The translations under genes and the position numbers were made by a program. From a virus: 40,923 nucleotides of DNA. The DNA lies in the IMG/VR virus record IMGVR_UViG_3300049919_000113, positions 1 through 40,923 of that record. One strand, 5' to 3'. The notes under the pieces are model-generated. The model made no database searches, was not told the origin of the DNA, and saw only the letters and a program-made list of their open reading frames with translations. Positions 23,743 to 31,665 of this stretch are shown one piece after another (the first letter of the stretch is position 1; every line of letters starts with the position of its first letter).

Positions 23743-23765
23743 AAAAAACCCGCCATTGGCGGGTT
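23743..23765 (-). terminator. Rho-independent terminator after primase-helicase gene
   Basis: On the minus strand AACCCGCC-AAT-GGCGGGTT is followed by a run of T residues (stem arms 23747-23754 and 23758-23765). It lies five bases after the primase stop. It would end the HTH/primase transcript before it enters the iteron region and the late genes, keeping the two minus-strand units separately controlled. Confidence 0.8.
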
Positions 23766-23770
23766 AGTGG

Positions 23771-25837
23771 TTAAAACGGGCATTTGTTATAAAAATAAGT
23801 TCTGTTTGATCCGTCTCTTTTTCGGTATCGGTCATAACCAAGAGCCCTTAAACATGATGCAACGCGCATTTCTTCACGCCGTGTCACCATCTTTTCAGGA
23901 ATCTCTAGCGCACCTTTCACAACGTCGATTATGCGGAATTCTCGATCCGCTGGCCTACCACCAATAACGCAATCGTTTTCTAGCCATGCGGCGATGGTGT
24001 CCTCCCATATATCCCTGATCATGTGCGAGCTATGCACCTCAGCAGATAGCTTTTCAACAGCCCAATGAATCCCGTGTTCTCGGTAATAGGTTGCCGCCTC
24101 TGCCCACAATTGATCGCGGTCAATGATCAATGTATCAACGTCAATACGCCCAACCTCTACTGGCAACCATCTTCTGTTTCCGGTCGTATCTGTTAAAAAT
24201 TCGCTGTCGTTTGACGTACCGACAAACAGCAAGCGGCGCGGGATGATTGTTTCGTATTCGATATATTTTGGAACCCAAGCCTCATGGGTTTTGCTGATAA
24301 ATGACTTGATGTGATTTGCGTCCTTGCTATTCAGGCCGCGAAGCTCGCCTAACTCAACCACCAGCTTACCGCGAACCTTGCGTGATATATCCGCGTCCTT
24401 GTCCTGCAAGTCCAGCTCACAAAACAAATGATCTTCTGGCACCAGCGCGCGCACAGCACGGGATTTACCGGCCCCCTGCTCACCAATTAGCACCGGCACC
24501 ATGTCAGCTTTCACCCCTGGCGTAATAACGCGCCCAGCGAGCGCAGACCACATGTATAGCGCAACCCCCCGCATGTAGTCAGTATCTGGGCAACCCAGAT
24601 AAGTCTGCATAAAGTTGGCAATACGTGGCACCTTGTCCCATTGCAACCCACTGAGCCAATTTTGTGCGCTGTCGAAAGATCGTTGCTTGGCGACCGCATG
24701 CACCGCCGCGCGGATGATCTCAACTGTCGGGGCTTTCAAAAACTCTCGCTGGTAAAGCCTGCGCCTTAGCCAAGTGTAATCATCATCTGCAAACGGTCGG
24801 ATAATCCCCGTTCCGTGTTCAATCATCACCGAACCGCTTAACTCGTCAAAGCTAACCTGACAGCCTGTATATGTTGGATGTTCAAGTGCTAGCATGGTGT
24901 TGTGCAGGTTTTCAGGCACACGACCATCGCTTTTTCGGCATTCAACAAACGCTGGCCGGCTTTCGTCCTCAACTGGCGCAACATTGCTCGGAAAATCCAC
25001 CGCATCAAAGTCAGACCATCCGCCCGATGACGCTAATCCTTTTATGGTTCCAATTGTCACCACTTGCCCGGATGGGTTTCCTGTAATGGATTTCCACTTT
25101 TTGACCAGCGCATCTCGGCCCGGATAGGTTGCACCGTCTTTTGACCAACTATCAAAAAGCGGAAAACCCTCCGCGCCAAACTCATGATGCAGCCCTTGCG
25201 CGATACGCCACCATTGATCGTAATCACAATCAGGACTGATAAACGTCAGCATCCGCGCCGCGTCACGCGGATCGATGTCAGATGGTTTGCGCTCACTTTG
25301 AGCCCCGCCTGCGCCGAATCGCTCAGTGTATAGGGTTAGAATGTCCTCGCTAAGTGGCGCGATGCCGTCGGCGAATGTCTCAATTGGTTGCCCCGTGTAA
25401 GTCGTGAAACCCTTAGTCGCAAAAAACTCAACACAGAACCCACCTTCGGGCGGCGCTAGGTCTTTACGGTTGCCGGGAACCTCGCCGATAAAAAAGGCAT
25501 GAATCCCGCGCCCTGATGGGCTTGTCTCGGTGTAAGTGCCAAGGCATAGTCTTTCAACGTCTGGCCTTAGCTCACCGTCAATGACCACGTTATCAAAATC
25601 AACAACCGTGATACCCGCACCGGACATTGACGCATAGCCAACCCCGGCAAAACCAACCGCCGATAATGCCTCGTCAAACGTCACCAATTTGGAGCGGTCA
25701 GACTGTGAGCCCTGCACCCCGCGCCGTCGCGTACCATCCGAGTAATACGGAACTTTGGCAGGCTTAGGGCCGTCGCCCTCAAGTCGCCAGCATAACCATT
25801 GCCGCTGGCTGGCGATAATCTCAGGTGGCCGAATCAT
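23771..25837 (-). CDS. Primase-polymerase/helicase with VirE-like ATPase domain
   Basis: A 688-residue replication protein. The N-terminal prim-pol domain (about 1-175) has V-V-D-F-D-N with Asp80 and Asp82 and a S-P-S-G-R-G-I-H segment at 106-113. A PriCT-2-like helical region follows (about 190-270; D-Y-D-Q-W-W-R-I-A-Q-G). The C-terminal part (about 380-640) is a VirE-type superfamily 3-like ATPase with Walker A G-E-Q-G-A-G-K-S at 452-459 and a later G-N-R-R-W. It would prime and unwind DNA at the neighbouring iterons. The 5' end overlaps the HTH gene by 17 bases. Confidence 0.88.
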   Translation of the reverse strand: MIRPPEIIASQRQWLCWRLEGDGPKPAKVPYYSDGTRRRGVQGSQSDRSKLVTFDEALSAVGFAGVGYASMSGAGITVVDFDNVVIDGELRPDVERLCLGTYTETSPSGRGIHAFFIGEVPGNRKDLAPPEGGFCVEFFATKGFTTYTGQPIETFADGIAPLSEDILTLYTERFGAGGAQSERKPSDIDPRDAARMLTFISPDCDYDQWWRIAQGLHHEFGAEGFPLFDSWSKDGATYPGRDALVKKWKSITGNPSGQVVTIGTIKGLASSGGWSDFDAVDFPSNVAPVEDESRPAFVECRKSDGRVPENLHNTMLALEHPTYTGCQVSFDELSGSVMIEHGTGIIRPFADDDYTWLRRRLYQREFLKAPTVEIIRAAVHAVAKQRSFDSAQNWLSGLQWDKVPRIANFMQTYLGCPDTDYMRGVALYMWSALAGRVITPGVKADMVPVLIGEQGAGKSRAVRALVPEDHLFCELDLQDKDADISRKVRGKLVVELGELRGLNSKDANHIKSFISKTHEAWVPKYIEYETIIPRRLLFVGTSNDSEFLTDTTGNRRWLPVEVGRIDVDTLIIDRDQLWAEAATYYREHGIHWAVEKLSAEVHSSHMIRDIWEDTIAAWLENDCVIGGRPADREFRIIDVVKGALEIPEKMVTRREEMRVASCLRALGYDRYRKRDGSNRTYFYNKCPF

Positions 25838-26024
25838 CGCAACGCGACCGGAATGTCAATGACTCAACCTCAAGGGCAACCGCTGCCCATGCTGCGAACT
25901 GCTTTGACGGCTTGCGATGCCCATGCGCCAACTGGCTACAGTATTGAGTTGATGTCATCAGCTTTTTCGCTATGTCCTCTTTTTCGGCAGGCGTAGCGAT
26001 TCGCCAAACATTATAAAAATCCAT
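25821..26024 (-). CDS. Small HTH regulator, Cro/YdaS-like
   Basis: A 67-residue protein with a helix-turn-helix (I-A-K-K-L-M-T-S-T-Q-Y-C-S-Q-L-A-H-G-H-R-K-P, residues about 18-39) of the Cro/YdaS type. Its gene lies between the primase gene and the early plus-strand genes, divergent from the latter. A GGAG ribosome site precedes the ATG. The TGCTAT inverted motifs next to its own start and at the late promoter are the likely targets. No C-terminal cleavage domain is present, so it is not a full CI repressor. Confidence 0.75.
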   Translation of the reverse strand: MDFYNVWRIATPAEKEDIAKKLMTSTQYCSQLAHGHRKPSKQFAAWAAVALEVESLTFRSRCDDSAT

Positions 26025-26035
26025 TTGAATCTCCT

Positions 26036-26079
26036 TTGTGAAAATAAACTATAGCATTTTTATATTATTGATGCTATGC
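26036..26079. promoter_or_regulatory. Divergent early control region with ATAGCAT/ATGCTAT inverted motif
   Basis: The gap between the HTH gene (minus) and the first early gene (plus) is AT-rich. It contains ATAGCAT (26051-26057) and ATGCTAT (26071-26077) as inverted arms 13 bases apart. TATATT at 26061-26066 and TATGCT at 26075-26080 are possible -10 boxes, but no convincing -35 box is paired with either. The half-site is shared with the late operator at 23426-23451. Confidence 0.5.
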
Positions 26080-26108
26080 TTTAATCTCACTAACTGAAAG
26101 GAAATGAA

Positions 26109-26471
26109 ATGTCATTCGAAGCCATCCCTGATTTGGTCGCTGAACTCTTGCAAGAGCAACGCAAGACCAATGACCTGCTAGTTGCGCTGGTCAATAGTTT
26201 TTCACGAGTGACCGCTGAAAAGCCGGTTGCTGAAAAGCCGGTTGCTGAAAAGCCGGTTGCTGAAAAGCCGGTTGCTGAAAAGCCGGTTGCTGAAAAGCCG
26301 GTTGCTGATGGAATTGACTACGCCAAGCACGTTGCCCCGATGATCATTGCATGGGCTAAGGCGTTTGGTAAGCCGGCGGCACTGGCAAAGCTGGAAGCGT
26401 TCGGCGTTAAAAGCGGATCAGCTTTGACGCCTGATCAATACCCCGCAGTTATTGATGATTTTCGGCAATGA
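26109..26471 (+). CDS. First early gene: protein with AEKPV tandem repeats
   Basis: A 120-residue protein. Residues 1-35 are an acidic helical head. Residues about 36-65 are six perfect A-E-K-P-V pentapeptides, and residues about 67-120 form a globular C-terminal part (H-V-A-P-M-I-I-A-W-A-K-A-F-G-K). The repeat region is probably an extended linker joining two small domains. A GAAAGGAAATG ribosome site precedes the start. It overlaps the DUF2800 gene by four bases, which suggests a replication partner. Family unknown. Confidence 0.75.
   Translation: MSFEAIPDLVAELLQEQRKTNDLLVALVNSFSRVTAEKPVAEKPVAEKPVAEKPVAEKPVAEKPVADGIDYAKHVAPMIIAWAKAFGKPAALAKLEAFGVKSGSALTPDQYPAVIDDFRQ
26214..26303 (+). repeat. 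Six perfect 15-bp tandem repeats within coding sequence
   Basis: The unit GCTGAAAAGCCGGTT is repeated six times without a mismatch, encoding A-E-K-P-V. As 15 is divisible by three, copy-number change alters linker length without frameshift. Perfect identity, including third codon positions, indicates recent expansion by slippage. Confidence 0.95.
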
Positions 26472-27604
26472 AAACCCATGCCCTTTTAAGCCCTAGCGGC
26501 GCTGATCGCTGGGTAGCCTGCCCGGCTTCGGTGTGGATGGAAAAAGACCTTCCACGCACATCAAGCCGGGCCGCTGACGAAGGCAGCGCTGCTCATGAAT
26601 TGGCCGACATTTGCTTGACTGATGGAAAACAGCCAAGTGAGTTTATAGGTTGTCAGTTTCATGACTTCCCCGACTGGCCTGTTACCGATGAAATGGCGGA
26701 GCATGTGGCGACCTATTGCGACATGGTGCGGTCAATTGGCGGAGTATTGCTGCCGGAGGATCGCGTAAGCATCGCCCACATTACCGGAGAGACTGACGCC
26801 GGAGGCACTAGCGATGCCGTGATTTTGATTGATGATGAAATTGTAATTGTTGATCTTAAATACGGCATGGGCGTGCGCGTTGATGCGGAAAACAATCGGC
26901 AGATGCTCATGTATGCCGACGCCGTGCGCGAATCGCTTGATGGGCTCGCCACAACAGCGCAGCGCGTAAGAATGGTGATTTGCCAACCGAGGTTAAATCA
27001 CGTTTCCGAATGGGTTTTGACGCTGCCTGAATTGGCCGATCATATTGTGGAAATTGCCAAAGTTGCAAAGGTTGCTCTCGCGTTGTCAAAGCGCGCAACA
27101 CTTCCGCCGATTTCCGCATTTTCCCCAGGTGAAAAGCAATGCCGATTCTGTAAGGCACAGTCTCAATGCCCCGCGCTAACCTCGCTGGTTTTGGATGCCT
27201 TTGAATCCGGCGAACCGGACAGCGCAACACCTGCCCCTGATTTGTCCGTTCTGATGGATAAAATTGACTTAATAGAGCCTTGGTGCAAAGCGGTACGTGC
27301 CGAAGTTGAGCGGAGATTGCTGGCAGGTAAAGATGTTGATGGTTACAAACTGGTCAAAGGTAAGAAGGGGAACCGTCAATGGATTGATGAAAAGTCCGCT
27401 GCCGGCTTTTTGCTTACTGCCGGTCTAACCAGCGGACAGTTGTTCGGCGAATCACTGCAAAGCCCCGCGAAGATTGAAAAGTTTTACAACAAGTCATTAG
27501 AAATTCTGATCACTCAAAAGGAGGGAAAACCCAGCGTTGCGCGCTATGATGACAAACGGCCAGCGATTGATTTGGCCGCTGAAGCAATTAACTGTTTTGA
27601 ATAA
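26468..27604 (+). CDS. DUF2800 protein, PD-(D/E)XK nuclease-like
   Basis: A 378-residue protein of the DUF2800 type found in phage replication modules. It starts with S-P-S-G-A-D-R-W-V-A-C-P and has a G-T-S-D segment followed by V-D-L-K-Y-G, which resembles the D-x-K core of PD-(D/E)XK nucleases. A Cys cluster (C-R-F-C-x5-C-P) near residue 225 may bind an iron-sulfur cluster or zinc, as in Cas4/AddB-type enzymes. It lies directly before the DUF2815 gene, as is usual. Probably a recombination or end-processing nuclease. Confidence 0.82.
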   Translation: MKTHALLSPSGADRWVACPASVWMEKDLPRTSSRAADEGSAAHELADICLTDGKQPSEFIGCQFHDFPDWPVTDEMAEHVATYCDMVRSIGGVLLPEDRVSIAHITGETDAGGTSDAVILIDDEIVIVDLKYGMGVRVDAENNRQMLMYADAVRESLDGLATTAQRVRMVICQPRLNHVSEWVLTLPELADHIVEIAKVAKVALALSKRATLPPISAFSPGEKQCRFCKAQSQCPALTSLVLDAFESGEPDSATPAPDLSVLMDKIDLIEPWCKAVRAEVERRLLAGKDVDGYKLVKGKKGNRQWIDEKSAAGFLLTAGLTSGQLFGESLQSPAKIEKFYNKSLEILITQKEGKPSVARYDDKRPAIDLAAEAINCFE

Positions 27605-27620
27605 ACCTAAAGGAAATAAA

Positions 27621-28163
27621 ATGAAAGTTATTCTCAAGAATGTCCGATTGTCCTTCCCCGAGCTTTTCACCGCTGGTCAGTTTCAAGGGCAAGGCCCGAA
27701 AAGCTATTCGGCAACATTTATCGTCCAGCCTGGAAGCGAAGCCGACCAAGCCATAACCGCCGCCATTGAATCTGTTGCGAAAGAAAAGTGGTTAGCCAAG
27801 GCACCTGCCATCCTCAAGAATTTTGAGAGCAAGTCAAAGTGCTACGTTTCCGGCGACCTCAAAGCTTATGACGGATATGAGGGCAATATGATCTTGACCG
27901 CCAAGAAGTCGGAAGAGAAAGGTCGTCCGGTTGTCATTGGCCGCGATAAGCAACCACTCACCGAAGCCGACGGCAAGCCGTATGCAGGGTGCTACGTCAA
28001 TGCTCAGGTTGATGTATGGGCGCAGGATAACCAATTTGGAAAAGGTGTCCGCGCGACGTTGGTCGCTGTGCAGTTTTGGGCAAACGGCGACGCGTTTGGC
28101 AGCGGATCGGCTTCGGCGGATTTTGATGCGTTCGAAGCTGGCGACGAAGACGATCTGACCTAA
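27621..28163 (+). CDS. DUF2815 protein, ssDNA-binding-like
   Basis: A 180-residue protein of the DUF2815 type, thought to be a phage single-stranded DNA-binding protein. It has V-R-L-S-F-P-E-L-F near the start and an OB-fold-like strand pattern. The acidic C-terminal tail ends D-E-D-D-L-T, as in SSB proteins that recruit partners. I start it at 27621, where AAGGAA lies seven bases upstream; a longer frame begins inside the previous gene. It would cover ssDNA for the polymerase and helicases. Confidence 0.85.
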   Translation: MKVILKNVRLSFPELFTAGQFQGQGPKSYSATFIVQPGSEADQAITAAIESVAKEKWLAKAPAILKNFESKSKCYVSGDLKAYDGYEGNMILTAKKSEEKGRPVVIGRDKQPLTEADGKPYAGCYVNAQVDVWAQDNQFGKGVRATLVAVQFWANGDAFGSGSASADFDAFEAGDEDDLT

Positions 28164-28165
28164 AC

Positions 28166-29920
28166 ATGCTCATCTTAGACCTTGAGGTCTATGAGAATTA
28201 TTTCCTCGCGGCGTTTCTGAACATCGAAACCCGCGAGGTTTTTAATTTTACAGACCGGAAACACGTCCCGAGCCTGATCAAAGATCATACGCTTGTCACT
28301 TTCAACGGCAATTCATTCGACATTCCGCTTTTGTCCTATTTCTTGGCAGGCGCAACACATAAGCAATTGAAAGTTGCATGTGACGCCATCATTGGAGGGC
28401 AGCGAGGGTATCAACTCGCCAATGAGTCAGGCTTTGCGATGCTGGAAACCGATCACATTGACCTTATAGAGTTGCCGCGCGGCATTGCCTCGCTTAAAAC
28501 CTATGGTGGCAGGATGCACTGCAAAACCATCCGCGACCTACCCTACCCACCCGACGCCATCCTGACACTAGATCAAATGGAACAGGTGCGCGAATACTGT
28601 ACAAACGATCTTTTTACAACTCTTGCGCTTTATGAGCGAATGCGACCGGCCATCGCCTTGCGCGAATCAATGAGTGCTGAATACGGGCAAGACCTACGCA
28701 GCAAAAGCGATGCACAAATAGCCGAGGCCGTTATCCGCTCGCGTGTCGAAAGCTTTACCGGCAAGATGCTGCCGAAACCGAAAAAGCCGAAATCTGTGCG
28801 TTATGAGTTGCCGCATTGGATCGCATTTGACCGTGATGACCTCAAAGCCCTGGCGAAGATCGCCACAGATAGCGTTTATCGCATCCATGAAACCACCGGC
28901 GCAGTGTGCATGCCCGAACCTATGGCTGATCTCCGCGTGAAGATCGGGCAATCCACCTACCGCCTTGGCATTGGTGGCCTGCACTCCAGCGAAACCTGCC
29001 AAGCGGTCGTATGCGATGAATATCACGTTTTGATTGATCGTGACGTTGCCAGCTATTACCCTAACGCCATATTGATTCAAGGTTGCGCCCCCGAAACAAT
29101 GGGCGCATCATTTTCCGCTATTTATCGCAAGATTTTGGATGAACGCTTGCACGCTAAACGCACCGGCGACAAGGTGAAAAACGAGGCGCTAAAGATCACC
29201 TTAAACGGATCGTTCGGAAAATTCGGAAGCGTTTATTCATGCCTTTACGCGCCGAACTTGCTAATACAAACCACCATCACAGGACAGCTTGCGCTGCTCA
29301 TGTTGATTGAACAGTGCGAAGCGGTAGGCGCATCGGTAATTAGTGCCAACACTGACGGGATCGTGATTCACTGCCCAAAGACCAAACGCGATGCACTGCA
29401 ACACGTTATCGACGGATGGGAATTAACGACCGGATTTGAGACTGAGGAAACACAATACCGGGCAATATACAGCCGGGACGTGAATAACTACATCGCCATA
29501 AAGACAGACGGGACGGCCAAGGGCAAGGGAGCTTATGCCGCCGAAGACTTGAGCAAAAACCCGGCAAGCGTTATTTGTGTAGAGGCGGTCACTCAATACC
29601 TGATCGATGGAAAGCCGGTAGAGGAAACAATCGACCGATGCGATGACATCCGAAAATTTATCAGCATTCGTTCGGTAAAAGGCGGCGCGGAAAAGGGCGG
29701 AGAATATCTAGGGAAGGTCGCCCGCTGGTATTACAGCACCACATCCCCCGGCGCAATACTTTACAAAACCAACGGAAACAAAGTGCCAAAAACAGAAGGC
29801 GCGCGACCATGTATGACGCTGCCGGACAGCCTGCCGGATGATATGGATTTTGAATACTACGTCCGCGAAGCCCATTCGCTTTTATCTGACATTGGCGCAA
29901 TCAAGCGGGGGCTATTTTGA
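28166..29920 (+). CDS. DNA polymerase, small family-B-like, with proofreading domain
   Basis: A 584-residue DNA polymerase. The N-terminal 3'-5' exonuclease (DEDDy) has D-L-E at residues 5-7, F-N-G-N-S-F-D at 46-52 and Y-C-T-N-D at 144-148. The polymerase part has motif A D-V-A-S-Y-Y-P (293-299), motif B K-I-T-L-N-G-S-F-G (343-351) and motif C N-T-D-G (396-399). The motifs fit family B, although it is short for that family. In comparable DUF2800/DUF2815 modules known to me this place is usually held by a family A polymerase. It starts three bases after the SSB-like gene. Confidence 0.87.
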   Translation: MLILDLEVYENYFLAAFLNIETREVFNFTDRKHVPSLIKDHTLVTFNGNSFDIPLLSYFLAGATHKQLKVACDAIIGGQRGYQLANESGFAMLETDHIDLIELPRGIASLKTYGGRMHCKTIRDLPYPPDAILTLDQMEQVREYCTNDLFTTLALYERMRPAIALRESMSAEYGQDLRSKSDAQIAEAVIRSRVESFTGKMLPKPKKPKSVRYELPHWIAFDRDDLKALAKIATDSVYRIHETTGAVCMPEPMADLRVKIGQSTYRLGIGGLHSSETCQAVVCDEYHVLIDRDVASYYPNAILIQGCAPETMGASFSAIYRKILDERLHAKRTGDKVKNEALKITLNGSFGKFGSVYSCLYAPNLLIQTTITGQLALLMLIEQCEAVGASVISANTDGIVIHCPKTKRDALQHVIDGWELTTGFETEETQYRAIYSRDVNNYIAIKTDGTAKGKGAYAAEDLSKNPASVICVEAVTQYLIDGKPVEETIDRCDDIRKFISIRSVKGGAEKGGEYLGKVARWYYSTTSPGAILYKTNGNKVPKTEGARPCMTLPDSLPDDMDFEYYVREAHSLLSDIGAIKRGLF

Positions 29921-30177
29921 AAGAGTCCAAAATTGAAGCGGCATTGTTGGCCCGTGTTGCAGAGCTGGGAGGCGTAACGCGTAAAGCCCAATGGATAGGC
30001 CGACGCGGTGCGCCTGATCGCTTTGTAATGCTGCCGTCTGGATGCTTCTGGGTAGAGTGCAAAGCCCCTGGCGAAAAACCAAGACCTGAGCAACTACGGG
30101 AACATGAGGTATTGCGGAAATACGGGCAGCGCGTGCTTGTAATCGACTCGCTGGAAGCTGTAGAGGTTTTGCGGTGA
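29917..30177 (+). CDS. VRR-NUC endonuclease domain protein
   Basis: An 86-residue VRR-NUC domain protein, a minimal PD-(D/E)XK nuclease. Asp34 lies in G-A-P-D-R, Glu47 and Lys49 in W-V-E-C-K, and Gln59 follows. Length is as expected for stand-alone phage VRR-NUC proteins, which act on branched DNA. The start is TTG, overlapping the polymerase stop, and the stop overlaps the GTG start of the next gene, so all three are coupled. It probably cooperates with the SNF2 helicase downstream. Confidence 0.9.
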   Translation: MKESKIEAALLARVAELGGVTRKAQWIGRRGAPDRFVMLPSGCFWVECKAPGEKPRPEQLREHEVLRKYGQRVLVIDSLEAVEVLR

Positions 30178-31565
30178 AAGCACTGCGCCCTTATCAAGAG
30201 TTGATGATAGACCACATCATCAAGACCCCGCGCTGTGCTGTGTGGGCTTTTATGGGCGCGGGTAAGAGTGTATCAACCCTCACGGCGCTGGATCGCTTGG
30301 CGCTCGTTGAAAACGTGTTCCCGGCGCTAATCATCGCACCTTTGCGTGTTGCTGAATCGACGTGGGCGACTGAGGCCAGCGAATGGCCGCACCTGCAACA
30401 CTTGCGCGTGTCAAAAATACTCGGAATCGCATCCGAGCGCGAAGCCGCCACAAAGGTCAGTGCCGACATTTACACGATAAATTTTGAAAATATACCGTGG
30501 TTGATCAATCGCGGCCCGTTGCCCTATAAGACCATAATTGTCGATGAATCGACGAAATTAAAAGGGTTTAGGGGAAGTTTTCAAACCCACCCAAAAAGCG
30601 GAAAGGTTTTTTTACGAAAGGGCGGCGGAGAACGTACCAGCAAACTTGCGTTGCCTGCCCACAAAGCGAGCCGCTTTATTGAGCTAACTGGAACGCCGGC
30701 CCCTAATGGATTGGTCGACACATGGGCGCAGCTATGGTTTCTTGATCGCGGTCAGCGATTGGGGCGCAGTTTTTCCGCTTTTGAAGGGCGATGGTTCCGG
30801 GCAAAGCGCGATGGGTTCGGAATTGAGCCATTGCCCAATGCCCAAGAGGAAATCCAGAACGCTTGCCGTGATTTGTGCATAACGCTGAAATCCGAAGATT
30901 GGTTCGATTTGCGCGAAGTTATCCACACCACCATTAACGTCGAATTGCCACCAAAAGTGCGGGCGCAGTATAAGAAAATGGAAAAGGAATTTTTCATTGA
31001 ACTCGCCGAAGGCGGATCGATTGAAGCGGTAAGCGCAGCGGCGAAGAGTGGAAAGCTGCGCCAGATAGCCAGCGGCGCGGCCTATACCGAAACAGGTTAC
31101 AGCGTATTACACGACGCTAAACTAGACGCGCTGGAAAGCCTCGTCGAAGAGGCAGGCGGCGCGCCCGTGATGGTGTCGTATTACTTCAAGTCTGACCTTG
31201 AACGATTGCAAAAGCGTTTTCCGCAAGGCCAGCACCTTGACGGAAACACAAAAACCATCACCGCGTGGAATACTGGAAAAATCCCGATCTTGTTTGCCCA
31301 CCCGAAAAGCGCAGGACATGGCCTAAACCTGCAACACGGTGGGAACATTCTTGTCTTTTTCTCGCATGACTGGAACCTAGAAGAGCGCGACCAGATAGCG
31401 GAACGCATCGGCCCTGTGCGTCAGTTGCAGGCGGGGTATAACAGAAATGTGTTCGTTTATGACATCGTTGCGCGAAACACCATAGACGAACTCGTGATCG
31501 AGCGGCACCGCACAAAGCGAACCGTTCAAAACATCCTGATGGACGCGATGAAGGCGTCTGCCTAA
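30174..31565 (+). CDS. SNF2-type DEAD-like helicase
   Basis: A 463-residue superfamily 2 helicase of the SNF2 type. It has L-R-P-Y-Q at the N-terminus (Q-like motif), Walker A M-G-A-G-K-S at 27-32, D-E-S-T as Walker B and L-T-G-T-P-A-P as motif III. The C-terminal motifs include G-H-G-L-N-L-Q and an R-I-G-P-V-R-Q motif VI. It starts with GTG, overlapping the VRR-NUC stop. Such SNF2/VRR-NUC pairs are standard in phage replication modules and likely remodel DNA forks or branches. Confidence 0.88.
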   Translation: MKALRPYQELMIDHIIKTPRCAVWAFMGAGKSVSTLTALDRLALVENVFPALIIAPLRVAESTWATEASEWPHLQHLRVSKILGIASEREAATKVSADIYTINFENIPWLINRGPLPYKTIIVDESTKLKGFRGSFQTHPKSGKVFLRKGGGERTSKLALPAHKASRFIELTGTPAPNGLVDTWAQLWFLDRGQRLGRSFSAFEGRWFRAKRDGFGIEPLPNAQEEIQNACRDLCITLKSEDWFDLREVIHTTINVELPPKVRAQYKKMEKEFFIELAEGGSIEAVSAAAKSGKLRQIASGAAYTETGYSVLHDAKLDALESLVEEAGGAPVMVSYYFKSDLERLQKRFPQGQHLDGNTKTITAWNTGKIPILFAHPKSAGHGLNLQHGGNILVFFSHDWNLEERDQIAERIGPVRQLQAGYNRNVFVYDIVARNTIDELVIERHRTKRTVQNILMDAMKASA

Positions 31566-31665
31566 AAATCCACTTATACCCCAGTCAAAATTACTGATAC
31601 CTGCACGCCTGCAAATATCGTATATTGGCTGTTCTTGAATGTTAAATGAATGGATGGAAAGATTA

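Noticed and set aside
25821-26024. Small HTH protein considered as evidence for a temperate phage
   Set aside because: No integrase, excisionase, partition gene or full repressor was seen. A Cro-like regulator alone does not show lysogeny.
26214-26303. Tandem repeats considered as a CRISPR array
   Set aside because: The units are contiguous without spacers and encode a regular pentapeptide in frame.
31566-31665. Gap before the helicase-methyltransferase gene examined for a promoter
   Set aside because: TATATT-like sequences are present, but no -35 box at suitable spacing was convincing.
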